Below are positions 8,128-14,976 of a stretch of 64,000 nt of DNA, in pieces. Source of the DNA: Hylemonella gracilis str. Niagara R (GTDB lineage Bacteria; Pseudomonadota; Gammaproteobacteria; Burkholderiales; Burkholderiaceae_C); the NCBI RefSeq assembly GCF_000600295.1, contig NZ_JEMG01000001.1:2220477-2284476 (forward strand), given 5' to 3'. Within the stretch, counting starts at the first letter, position 1, and each line of letters begins with the position of its first letter. A model generated the notes under the pieces. The model saw nothing but the letters and a program-made list of their open reading frames with translations. It was not told the DNA's origin and ran no database searches. A program made the position numbers and the translations under genes.

Positions 8128-8348
8128 TTCAGGCTCAAGAGGGCATCCAGTTGCTGCTGGGCATACTCGCGCTCTTCAAAGTCTGGATCGTCGGCCCAGC
8201 GAGCAAGGACGGCGAGTTGCGCTCCAGCTCTGGAAGGGCCATCCATGCCGGTGGCTTGAAGCAAGGCGGCCACCTCGGGGACAGTCGGCGGCGATTGCTC
8301 AAGGGCGTGCCGAATACTGCGCACGAGGGCGTCGATCTGGTTTTTCAT
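8124..8348 (-). CDS. Small hypothetical phage protein convergent with Q
   Basis: This 74-residue frame starts MKNQIDALVRSIRHALEQ and looks helical throughout, ending DDPDFEEREYAQQQLDALLS. A GGAG lies 8 nt before the ATG, which supports this start over in-frame codons further upstream. Its 3' end overlaps the end of the portal gene by 4 nt, tail to tail. I do not recognise the family and no function is assigned. Its position is where P2-like phages begin their variable accessory genes next to cos. Confidence 0.55.
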   Translation of the reverse strand: MKNQIDALVRSIRHALEQSPPTVPEVAALLQATGMDGPSRAGAQLAVLARWADDPDFEEREYAQQQLDALLSLN

Positions 8349-8590
8349 CTCGGTAACTCCATGGCACGGTCCCCCCGCGCCTTGTGGCGTCATCTTTTCG
8401 TCACGATGCGGCGCAGGCAAGGCCTTGCTGTTCACGCGCATGGCCAATTCAGGCAATTCATGGCCGTTTCTGGCCCTCAAAATCTATCAAAAACCGGAAG
8501 TCTGTAGCTCTGCCCTCATTTAAAAACAATGGGTTATGTGCGTTACCTAAATCCGGACCTCAAGGCAGAAAGCGACCTATTAAGCGCGGG

Positions 8591-8609
8591 GGCGGGGCGG
8601 GGGATCGAG
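8591..8609. other. Candidate cos site
   Basis: Downstream of Q, where P2 has its cohesive end, the sequence GGCGGGGCGGGGGATCGAG resembles the P2 cos overhang as I remember it (GGCGAGGCGGGGAAAGCAC). The first 12 bases differ at one position, while the rest matches poorly. The tract is GC-rich, so chance similarity is possible. The surrounding 350 nt (8349-8699) contains no other gene that I can support, only this tract and the hicA control region. Confidence 0.35.
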
Positions 8610-8648
8610 CGCGCGCCGAAGGTTCGCGCCGCGCTGGCCCGGCGAGCA

Positions 8649-8700
8649 TGGTGGTTATGGTGTTGACTAGTTACGACATTGGTGGTTATCATAACCACCA
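8649..8700 (+). promoter_or_regulatory. hicA promoter and HicB operator
   Basis: A perfect 10-bp palindrome, TGGTGGTTAT-C-ATAACCACCA, occupies 8680-8700 and ends on the A of the hicA ATG. A third copy of the half-site TGGTGGTTAT lies at 8649-8658. A -35 box TTGACT (8663-8668) and a -10 box TATCAT (8687-8692) are spaced by 18 nt, so the -10 lies inside the palindrome. HicB antitoxins with a C-terminal DNA-binding domain repress their own promoter, so this is the expected operator. Transcription would begin at about 8698-8700, making the hicA message leaderless or nearly so. Confidence 0.7.
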
Positions 8701-8882
8701 TGAATAGTAGGGAGCTGATCAAGCAGCTAGAGGCTGCTGGCTGGACGTTGCGGGGAGTACGCGGCAGCCATCACGTCTTTCAGCATCCGAACAGGCCTGG
8801 CCATTTGAGCGTGCCGCACCCCAAGAAGGATCTGGGCGTGGGCCTGGTGCATAAGCTGCTCAAGGAAGCAGGGCTACGGTGA
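8700..8882 (+). CDS. hicA: HicA-type mRNA interferase toxin
   Basis: This 60-residue toxin has the dsRBD-like HicA fold. It starts MNSRELIKQLEAAGW and has the signature GSHHVF with candidate catalytic His24, followed by the conserved VPHPKKDLGVGLVHKLLKEAG. The family cleaves mRNA and stops translation until bound by HicB. A TTG 21 nt upstream is in frame but would place the start inside the operator, and the chosen ATG gives the family's normal start. hicB follows 13 nt downstream. Location beside phage gene Q suggests prophage cargo for maintenance or defence. Confidence 0.93.
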   Translation: MNSRELIKQLEAAGWTLRGVRGSHHVFQHPNRPGHLSVPHPKKDLGVGLVHKLLKEAGLR

Positions 8883-8895
8883 GAAAGGAGCTGGT

Positions 8896-9297
8896 ATGAA
8901 ATTTCCGATTGCGATTGAACCGGGTACTGACAGCGCCGCATGGGGCGTGGTCGTTCCTGATCTGCCAGGATGCTTCTCGGCAGGGGACACGGCAGAGGAG
9001 GCGTTCGCCAATGCCGCCGAGGCGATCGACCTGCACTGCGAACTGCTGGCCGAGGAGGGCAAGGATATTCCCATGCCTCGCCCCTTGGCCGAGCGCCAGG
9101 CCGACCCTGAGTTCGCAGGCTGGGTGTGGGCTCTGGTGGACGTGGACGTGTCGCGCTACGAAGGCAAGGCCGAAAAGATCAACATCACGCTGCCGCGCCG
9201 GCTACTGGCTCAGATCGACACCTACGCCAAGGCGCACGGGTCCAGCCGCTCGGGATTTTTGGCGGATGCAGCTCGTTCCGCAATGCATCATCAGTAG
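8896..9297 (+). CDS. hicB: HicB antitoxin with ribbon-helix-helix DNA-binding domain
   Basis: This 133-residue antitoxin has an N-terminal partial RNase H-like HicB domain (residues 1-65, with WGVVVPDLPGCFSAGDTAEEA) that binds the toxin. The C-terminal ribbon-helix-helix (about residues 95-130, INITLPRRLLAQIDTYAKAH) should bind the palindrome upstream of hicA. AAGGAG lies 5 nt before the ATG, a much better ribosome site than hicA has, which fits the need for antitoxin in excess. A small hairpin with a T-run follows at 9318-9347. Confidence 0.92.
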   Translation: MKFPIAIEPGTDSAAWGVVVPDLPGCFSAGDTAEEAFANAAEAIDLHCELLAEEGKDIPMPRPLAERQADPEFAGWVWALVDVDVSRYEGKAEKINITLPRRLLAQIDTYAKAHGSSRSGFLADAARSAMHHQ

Positions 9298-9317
9298 CCA
9301 ACTTGATGTTCAGGTGC

Positions 9318-9347
9318 GGGCTGCATCGTCCCAGCCCGTAGTTTTTT
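9318..9347 (+). terminator. Rho-independent terminator after hicB
   Basis: A 6-bp stem GGGCTG/CAGCCC (9318-9323 with 9332-9337) is followed after four bases by six T residues (9342-9347). It lies 20 nt after hicB and 40 nt before the next operon, so it should separate the toxin-antitoxin transcript from it. Confidence 0.6.
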
Positions 9348-9388
9348 AGCATCCCCTGCAGCAAATAGAATAAACGCGGGAGGTAAGG

Positions 9389-10522
9389 ATGCCGAAAAAA
9401 AACAGGGCTGTAAGAAAACAAATCGGGCGACGCCTGGAAATTGAGCGCTGGGACAGGCGACTGAATGAAAAACTCGGACGCAAGAGGCGGAATCGCGCGC
9501 GCAGCTCTCATACAGGCAACCGATCCTTCCGGGGAGTAACGGCGCCCTCCGCGCCAATTATCGACATCGTGGTGCCTGTTGTCCTGGATCTTGCAACAGC
9601 ACATGAGGAAACCTGCAAGTTTGTTTCTGTCATCAAATCAGGTGTTCGGTCTGGGAAGCGGGTGAATTTAGTCTTTTCGGATGTCGAGAAGATAAACACC
9701 AGTGCCCTAATGTATGTACTATCGAATATTCACAAGCTCCGTTTTGAGCACGGAGAGAGGTGTATTACCGGTACCTACCCTAAGTCACTTCAAATTGAAC
9801 GCCTTCTTGGAGAGAGTGGGTTCTTCAAACTTCTAAAAGTGAAATTGCGGGATCGGGTCAAGGTACCAAGACGTTCGATGCGTTTCATTCAATTCAGATC
9901 GAGCCAGGAATTGAAAGCGGAGACAATTAAAGAAGTTCGTGATGAGCTTCTTCGTGACGACCTTGAAATGCCCAGAGCGGTTGCAAAGAAAATTTATCGG
10001 GCCGTAAGTGAGGCAATGACCAATGTTGGGCAGCACGCCTATAACAACAAGTCATTTATCTCCGATCGGGCAGAAGACAGCTTGCGCGGTCGGTGGTGGT
10101 TTTCAGCCAGTATGAATGCCACGACAAACCGCTTCTCACTAGTTTTCTATGATGCAGGCGTGGGGATCCCGAAAACAATTCCAAGAGAACACCCTATGGA
10201 GAATATTCGCGGCGTTCTTTCGCTCTTACCCGGAATTGAGGTTGACGATGCACAGATGATTGTCGCGGCAATGAAGCTAGGGCGCACCCGTACCCACTTG
10301 AGCAATCGCGGGAAGGGATTGCTCGACCTTACCCAGCTGATAGACCTAGTGGGTGATGGTCAAATGCTTATCTATAGTAGGCAAGGCCTTGTAACCTACA
10401 CCGCCGGGAAAACAACCCCAATTTATTGCAAGCAGTCTGTCGAAGGCACCTTGATTGAGTGGAAGCTCCCCCTAAATAAGGCCCTGGTAGCCCTGCCAAT
10501 GGACGACGACGATGAAGACTAA
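9389..10522 (+). CDS. STAS-like plus GHKL (HATPase) protein, first gene of an unrecognised three-gene operon
   Basis: This 377-residue protein has three parts. Residues 1-48 are strongly basic. Residues about 57-150 resemble a STAS domain (VNLVFSDVEKINTSALMYVL, with Thr104/Ser105 where anti-sigma antagonists have a phosphorylatable Ser). Residues about 195-365 form a GHKL ATPase with N-box SEAMTNVGQHAY (Glu208, Asn212, His216), G1 box DAGVGIP (255-261), G2 box NRGKGL (306-311) and a late GT (353-354). This recalls SpoIIAB/RsbW kinases of partner-switching systems, but with the STAS part in the same chain. GGGAGGTAAG precedes the ATG. GC is clearly lower than in the flanking phage and host genes, suggesting transfer. 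The next gene overlaps by 11 nt. The substrate is unknown. Confidence 0.85.
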   Translation: MPKKNRAVRKQIGRRLEIERWDRRLNEKLGRKRRNRARSSHTGNRSFRGVTAPSAPIIDIVVPVVLDLATAHEETCKFVSVIKSGVRSGKRVNLVFSDVEKINTSALMYVLSNIHKLRFEHGERCITGTYPKSLQIERLLGESGFFKLLKVKLRDRVKVPRRSMRFIQFRSSQELKAETIKEVRDELLRDDLEMPRAVAKKIYRAVSEAMTNVGQHAYNNKSFISDRAEDSLRGRWWFSASMNATTNRFSLVFYDAGVGIPKTIPREHPMENIRGVLSLLPGIEVDDAQMIVAAMKLGRTRTHLSNRGKGLLDLTQLIDLVGDGQMLIYSRQGLVTYTAGKTTPIYCKQSVEGTLIEWKLPLNKALVALPMDDDDED

Positions 10523-10871
10523 GATGCTGAAATTAAGCGTTGCCCGTGATTTTTCTAAAAATCCCGCTGGGCGATATCGCATTGATGGTCCATTCAGCGG
10601 CGAGGTGTTCCGTGAGGAAAAAATTCTTCCCTTGCTGAAAGAAGCTGAACAAATAGAGGTCGACCTCGATGGCACTGAGGGATATGGCTCATCATTCCTA
10701 GATGAGGCCTTCGCAGGACTGCTACGCGAGCACGACTTCACTGAGGCGACATTTCTAGCGCATGTGGTTCTTATCTCCGAAGACGATCCTTCGTGCATTG
10801 ACGAAATCCTTCAGTATGTCAAAGAGGAGGAAGAACGCCATTCAAATAAGACTAACAGGCCTAAGCCGTAA
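10512..10871 (+). CDS. STAS-like DUF4325 protein
   Basis: This 119-residue protein matches the STAS-like DUF4325 family by the patterns RYRIDGPFSGEVFREEKILP and VDLDGTEGYGSSFLDEAF, with Ser60/Ser61 at the STAS-type phosphoacceptor position. It overlaps the GHKL gene by 11 nt, so translation is probably coupled; an ATG at 10524 is an alternative start. Proteins of this family tend to sit beside HATPase-domain proteins, which suggests that the GHKL domain binds or phosphorylates it. The C-terminal tail (residues 100-119) is charged and probably disordered. The stop overlaps the third gene (TAATG). Confidence 0.85.
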   Translation: MKTKMLKLSVARDFSKNPAGRYRIDGPFSGEVFREEKILPLLKEAEQIEVDLDGTEGYGSSFLDEAFAGLLREHDFTEATFLAHVVLISEDDPSCIDEILQYVKEEEERHSNKTNRPKP

Positions 10872-11344
10872 TGCCTTTCGATTCAGTATCGGCAGTGATT
10901 GGTGCGCTGGCTTGGGAAGCTGCCAAGCTAGTTCTATCCACAATATTTCGCCGAATTGGACATAAGTCAGTTGGCAAACGGAAGGCTCTGGCGGAACTGA
11001 CTGCGCAGGGACGGGAACAAGTCACAACCTGTCTTGGGCGCACTCTTGAATACCTAACCTCAGACCTTTCTGTGCAGCAACGAACTGAGTTAGCCCGTGT
11101 GATCAAACACGACATTCAGGTACTGGCTCAGAGTGTAAAAACACTAAATGAATATGCACTCGACTTAAAGTTGCAACCAATTTCCAATTTCTCCATATCG
11201 CAACTAAGACGCGCTTTTACATGGCACTTGGATGAAAATGGATTTATCCCGAAGAAGCATGACTCAGCATCTGTCGCCAATGCTTACCATGCAAATGAGC
11301 TGTTTCAGGCTGAATTGACAAGACTGCACATCACGTCATGTTGA
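10871..11344 (+). CDS. Unknown third protein of the GHKL/DUF4325 operon, hydrophobic N-terminus
   Basis: I do not recognise this 157-residue protein. Residues 5-27 (VSAVIGALAWEAAKLVLSTI) are hydrophobic and could form a membrane or amphipathic helix. A basic stretch, RRIGHKSVGKRK, follows (positive-inside like). Residues 40-100 are predicted by eye to be helical. The C-terminal part contains an RRAFTWHLDENGFIP stretch and ends HITSC. The start codon overlaps the DUF4325 stop by one base, so it is made from the same message. A membrane-linked output or effector for the pair upstream is a guess. GC is low like its partners. Confidence 0.75.
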   Translation: MPFDSVSAVIGALAWEAAKLVLSTIFRRIGHKSVGKRKALAELTAQGREQVTTCLGRTLEYLTSDLSVQQRTELARVIKHDIQVLAQSVKTLNEYALDLKLQPISNFSISQLRRAFTWHLDENGFIPKKHDSASVANAYHANELFQAELTRLHITSC

Positions 11345-11353
11345 TGAATCGGA

Positions 11354-11992
11354 TTAAGTCGAACCAGGAGCCGCACCAAGCCAGGTGCGGATCTGGTCGG
11401 CGCCCCAAAGTGGACGCCTGTCCGTCAGCGTGGCTGCTGGCCCTGCTTGCCGCAGGCCGGCACGACATGGCTGGCGTCTGAAACGCTGGCGCACGTGCCG
11501 CTGGTGGCACGGCTGTGGGGAGGAGGGTGCGGCGCTGCTCCCTCGGGGTGCCCTCGGCAACAATGGGCGGGAAGGCCAGCGCCGACGATGTGGCAGCGGT
11601 TTCTCGGTGGGCCGCTGGGCCGGCGCCGAAACGGCCGGTGGCGCCAGCTCGGCCGAGAGCTGCGCCAGAACCGCCTCCATCTCGGTCTGCAGCTCATCCC
11701 GCTCAGATCTGACGGTTTCGAGCTGGGCCTCCAGCTCATGCACCTTTGTGACCAGGTGCTGGTGCGCCCAATGCGAATCGAGGAAGGCGTCCTGGAATCC
11801 ATCGGAAGAAAGCCAGTACAGGGCTTGCATCGCGGCTGCGGGGATGCGCCCCTGACCATCCAGCCAACGGCGCAGGGTGCGTTCGGACACCTCCAGAATC
11901 TTCAATGCGTAGTTGAATCCGAGGTCGCGGACCAGCTGTTCCAGTTCTTTGGGCGACGTGCCCAGGCGCGGTTTTTTCAGCGCGTATGCCAT
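11354..11992 (-). CDS. Putative HTH/coiled-coil protein with atypical C-terminal third
   Basis: This 212-residue frame starts MAYALKKPRLGTSPKELEQL, with GGGAGG 9 nt before the ATG. Residues about 11-60 look like a helix-turn-helix (LGFNYALKILEVSERTLRRW ... IPAAAMQALYWL), reminiscent of small phage regulators. Residues about 75-115 form a coiled coil (HELEAQLETVRSERDELQTE). After about residue 135 the sequence becomes Arg/Pro/Ser-rich and lacks a protein-like pattern until LTDRRPLWGADQIRTWLG near the end, so a frameshift or decay is possible. It converges on the three-gene operon with 9 nt between stops. The function is unknown, probably DNA binding. Confidence 0.55.
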   Translation of the reverse strand: MAYALKKPRLGTSPKELEQLVRDLGFNYALKILEVSERTLRRWLDGQGRIPAAAMQALYWLSSDGFQDAFLDSHWAHQHLVTKVHELEAQLETVRSERDELQTEMEAVLAQLSAELAPPAVSAPAQRPTEKPLPHRRRWPSRPLLPRAPRGSSAAPSSPQPCHQRHVRQRFRRQPCRAGLRQAGPAATLTDRRPLWGADQIRTWLGAAPGST

Positions 11993-12013
11993 CTTGGTGG
12001 CCCTCCCAGTCAA

Positions 12014-12352
12014 AGGGCCAGAGGATGAGGGGAAACCAGGAAGACCATCCGCCGGAAAAGAGGCGGGAGAAGCTGAGCTGTAAGCCGTGCGATGGCCATA
12101 ATTGCTCGCTTCCTTAACTTAACATAATACACATCGTATAAAACATATCCAACACTAGCAAGACGCCACAGAAACCAATTGAGTGGAAAAATATCATTAA
12201 AAATCAATGCACTACATAGAATATCTCATGTAATCTCAAGCGCCACTTTCAATGCGTGAAACAGTCTGCGTGTGATGCACGGCATCCGAGACCGGGTGTG
12301 GCCACGGTACCGGCAAACAGAGGGAACGCAGAGCCGGCCCAGCCGCAGGCGC
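12014..12352. other. AT-rich intergenic stretch at the prophage/host junction
   Basis: No gene could be supported in these 340 nt. The part from about 12,110 to 12,240 is markedly AT-rich compared with everything around it (for example CATCGTATAAAACATATCC and AAAAATATCATTAAAAATCA). GC returns to host level by 12,260. It may hold the promoter of the HTH gene and one end of the prophage. I found no tRNA fragment or obvious attachment core in it. Confidence 0.4.
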
Positions 12353-13183
12353 TCAGGCCTGGGCCAGGCAGCCGCTGAACAGCCGCTCGAAATTGCGGCT
12401 GGTGATCTCGGCCACGGCTTCGGGGGTCAGGCCGCGCAGCTCGGCGATCTGCCGGGCCACATGCACCACATAGGATGGGTTGTTGGTCTTGCCACGGTAC
12501 GGCACGGGCGCCAGATAGGGACTGTCGGTCTCGATCAGCATCCGGTCCAAAGGCACGAAACGGGCGACCTCCCGCAGTTCCTCGGACTTCTTGAAAGTCA
12601 GGATGCCTGAAAACGAGATGTAGAAGCCCAAGTCCAGGCCGGCACGAGCCACCTCGGCGGTTTCGGTGAAGCAATGGAATACGCCGCCCGCGCTGCTGGG
12701 GGAAGCGTCCTCGCCCTCCTCCTTCAGGATGGCCAGGGTGTCGGCCGAAGCCTCGCGGGTGTGGATGACCAGGGGTTTGCGCAGGGCCTGGGCGGCCCGG
12801 ATGTGGGTGCGAAAACGCTGACGCTGCCATTCCATGTCGGCCACCGTGCGCCCGCCCTTGCGCTCTTCCATCTGGTAGTAGTCCAGGCCGGTTTCGCCGA
12901 TGCCGATGACGCGCGGCAGGCGACCTCGGCGCAGCAGGTCGTCCAGCGTGGGCTCCGTCACACCCTCCTCGTCCGGATGGACGCCCACGGTGGCCCAGAA
13001 TGCCGGGCCCTCGGCGGGGTCCGCATGGTCCAGCGCCAGGCGATGGACGGCGTCGAACTCCTCCAGCCGGGTGCAGATGCACAGGGCCCGCTCCACGCCC
13101 ACCGCGCGCATGGCGGCACGGATGCCCGGCAGGTCCGAACGCAGTTCGGGAAAATTCAGGTGGCAGTGGGAATCGGTGTACAT
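12353..13183 (-). CDS. tatD: TatD-family metal-dependent deoxyribonuclease
   Basis: This 276-residue TIM-barrel hydrolase starts MYTDSHCHLNFPELRSD, giving the HxH metal site (DSHCHL) at the N-terminus. Further metal and catalytic motifs are VGVHPDE, GETGLDYY, VIHTREA, FHCFTE and ETDSPYLAP. The family shows 3'-5' exonuclease activity on DNA and is linked to DNA repair. It is the last gene of mltG-tmk-holB-tatD, a conserved order. The ATG at 13183 is preferred over a TTG two codons upstream. It is the first clear host gene after the prophage. Confidence 0.93.
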   Translation of the reverse strand: MYTDSHCHLNFPELRSDLPGIRAAMRAVGVERALCICTRLEEFDAVHRLALDHADPAEGPAFWATVGVHPDEEGVTEPTLDDLLRRGRLPRVIGIGETGLDYYQMEERKGGRTVADMEWQRQRFRTHIRAAQALRKPLVIHTREASADTLAILKEEGEDASPSSAGGVFHCFTETAEVARAGLDLGFYISFSGILTFKKSEELREVARFVPLDRMLIETDSPYLAPVPYRGKTNNPSYVVHVARQIAELRGLTPEAVAEITSRNFERLFSGCLAQA

Positions 13184-13198
13184 GAGCAAGTTTCGTCG

Positions 13199-14344
13199 TC
13201 AGGCCTGGAGCGCACGGTTCGCACGGCTCACCAGGGCCTCCATCATCAGCCCTTGGTTGTAAGGATGCTCCGCCGTGCGGGCCTCCTGCACCAGTTCCCG
13301 TTGCCAATCGCGCAAGCGGCCCAACACGGCATCGCCGGAGGCCGAGGTCTTGAGAGGTGGCAGGTCAGCCGGGTCGAAATAGCGCGGTGCAGCGCCCACG
13401 CGCTGGCTCATCAGGTCGTGGCAGAGCTTGTGCAAGGCGTCGATCAATTGGGCAGGGCTCCATTCGGCCACGCCGGCCAGTTCTCCCCCTAGCATGGCAC
13501 GCGGAAAACCCCGCCAGCGCGCCGGCTCACCCACCAGGGCGGCGAGGCGCAAGGCATCTTCGGGCCGACCGCCGGCCGCGCGCAGCCAGACCTGGGCGTC
13601 CACGCCGGTAAACCCCTGCGCGCGCAACCAGTCCAGGGCCTCGTCCGGCGTGGGCCAGGCCAGGACATGGCTCATGCAGCGGCTGCGGATGGTAGGCAGA
13701 AGCTGGTGCGCTGCCTCGGTGGCCAGCACGAAGCGGGTCGACGGCATGGCCGGCAGCAGCTCCGCGTCACCAAACAGGCCTGGTCCATCGGTCGCCACCA
13801 TGTCAGGGACCGCCTCGCCCGGTGGTTCTTCCAGCGTCTTGAGCAAGGCGTTGGCCGTGATGGCGTTCATGCGCTCGGCCGGATAAATCAGCATGACCTT
13901 GCCGCGGCCGCGCGCACTGGTGCGCTGCGCGAACTCGATCGCCTCGCGCATGGCGTCGACGCGGATTTCCTTGCTGGGCTTGCGTTCCTTCTTGTCGATC
14001 TCACCCTGGGCTTTTTCGCTCAGGGGCCAACCCAGCTCCAGCATCACGGTTTCAGGCATGAGCACGCAGAGATCGGCATGGGTGCGCACGTCGATCGCGT
14101 GGCAAGACGGACAGTGCCCGCAAGCGCTCCAGCCGCCCTGCCCGTGCGCACGGCCATCCGACGCCACCGGGTTCTCGCACAACCAGGCGCGAGCCAGGGC
14201 CAGGGCCAGGCCGTACTGACCCAGGCCGGAAGGCCCCTGCAGCAGCCAGGCATGGCCGGGTCGGGTCGCCAACAGCTCGCTCTGACGGGCGATCCATGGC
14301 GGCACGGCCGTGGTGCCCGCCTCGTCAGAAACCACGCCGCTCAT
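13199..14344 (-). CDS. holB: DNA polymerase III delta' subunit
   Basis: This 381-residue clamp-loader subunit opens the sliding-clamp loader ring with delta. Residues near 40 hold a degenerate P-loop, [15 protein letters not shown], in which the Walker lysine is Gln, fitting the non-ATP-binding nature of delta'. The zinc module [18 protein letters not shown] follows, then the AAA+ core ([27 protein letters not shown]) with a long acidic insertion between. The ATG overlaps the tmk stop by 4 nt (ATGA), so it is coupled to tmk. The C-terminal domain is helical as in the family. Confidence 0.92.
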   Translation of the reverse strand: MSGVVSDEAGTTAVPPWIARQSELLATRPGHAWLLQGPSGLGQYGLALALARAWLCENPVASDGRAHGQGGWSACGHCPSCHAIDVRTHADLCVLMPETVMLELGWPLSEKAQGEIDKKERKPSKEIRVDAMREAIEFAQRTSARGRGKVMLIYPAERMNAITANALLKTLEEPPGEAVPDMVATDGPGLFGDAELLPAMPSTRFVLATEAAHQLLPTIRSRCMSHVLAWPTPDEALDWLRAQGFTGVDAQVWLRAAGGRPEDALRLAALVGEPARWRGFPRAMLGGELAGVAEWSPAQLIDALHKLCHDLMSQRVGAAPRYFDPADLPPLKTSASGDAVLGRLRDWQRELVQEARTAEHPYNQGLMMEALVSRANRALQA

Positions 14345-14976
14345 GCCAGCCAACCTTTGCGACGCACCACGCCCAGCAGTTCGGCCCACACGGCGTCGCG
14401 CGTTTGGGCCGCGTCCAGGCGTGCGAAGCGTTGCGGGTCCTGCGCCGCGCGACGTGCATACCCTTGAGCCACGCGACGGAAGAAGGCCACCGGCTCGGCC
14501 TCGAACTTGTCCGGAGCGCGGGCGCCCGCCAGCCGTGCGGCTGCCTGCTCGGGTGCCAGGTCGAACCAGAACGTCAGATCGGGCTGGCGTAGCCGCGCGC
14601 TGGCAGGAATGGCTTGCACCCAGCGCTCCAAGGTTGCCAGCACCTCGAGGTCCACCCCCCGCCCGCCTCCCTGGTAGGCGTAGCTGGCATCGGTATAGCG
14701 ATCGCAGAGCACGGTCTCACCACGTGCCAGAGCGGGTTCGATGACGGTTTGCAAATGGTCGCGCCGGGCGGCGAAAACCAGCAAGGCCTCGGTCAGCGCA
14801 TCCATCTTTTCCGTCAACACCAGGGCCCGCAGTTGTTCGGCCAGCGGCGTGCCTCCGGGTTCACGCGTCAGGGTGACGACATGCCCCTGGCTGCGCAAGG
14901 CCTCGGCCAGACGCTCGATGTGGGTGGATTTGCCCGCGCCGTCGATGCCTTCGAAGCTGACGAACAACCCACTCAT
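14341..14976 (-). CDS. tmk: Thymidylate kinase
   Basis: This 211-residue kinase converts dTMP to dTDP. The P-loop is [12 protein letters not shown] at residues 7-18, followed by the DR-x motif [17 protein letters not shown] and a LID region ([11 protein letters not shown]). [14 protein letters not shown] is the family's TREPGG signature. The ATG at 14976 overlaps the mltG stop by one base (TGATG); a GTG one codon upstream is also possible. The neighbours mltG and holB match the order in many proteobacteria. Confidence 0.95.
   Translation of the reverse strand: MSGLFVSFEGIDGAGKSTHIERLAEALRSQGHVVTLTREPGGTPLAEQLRALVLTEKMDALTEALLVFAARRDHLQTVIEPALARGETVLCDRYTDASYAYQGGGRGVDLEVLATLERWVQAIPASARLRQPDLTFWFDLAPEQAAARLAGARAPDKFEAEPVAFFRRVAQGYARRAAQDPQRFARLDAAQTRDAVWAELLGVVRRKGWLA

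Noticed and set aside
11447-12028. A 193-codon plus-strand frame opposite the HTH gene
   Set aside because: No domain, and the minus-strand frame has a clear ribosome site with HTH and coiled-coil character.
12010-12207. A 65-codon frame with a hydrophobic start in the AT-rich junction
   Set aside because: No good ribosome site, mixed composition and no partner gene; the frame spans the sharp GC change and is probably chance.
12249-13307. A 352-codon minus-strand frame overlapping tatD
   Set aside because: Pro/Gly/Arg-rich in another frame of tatD; the TatD metal motifs are in the chosen frame.
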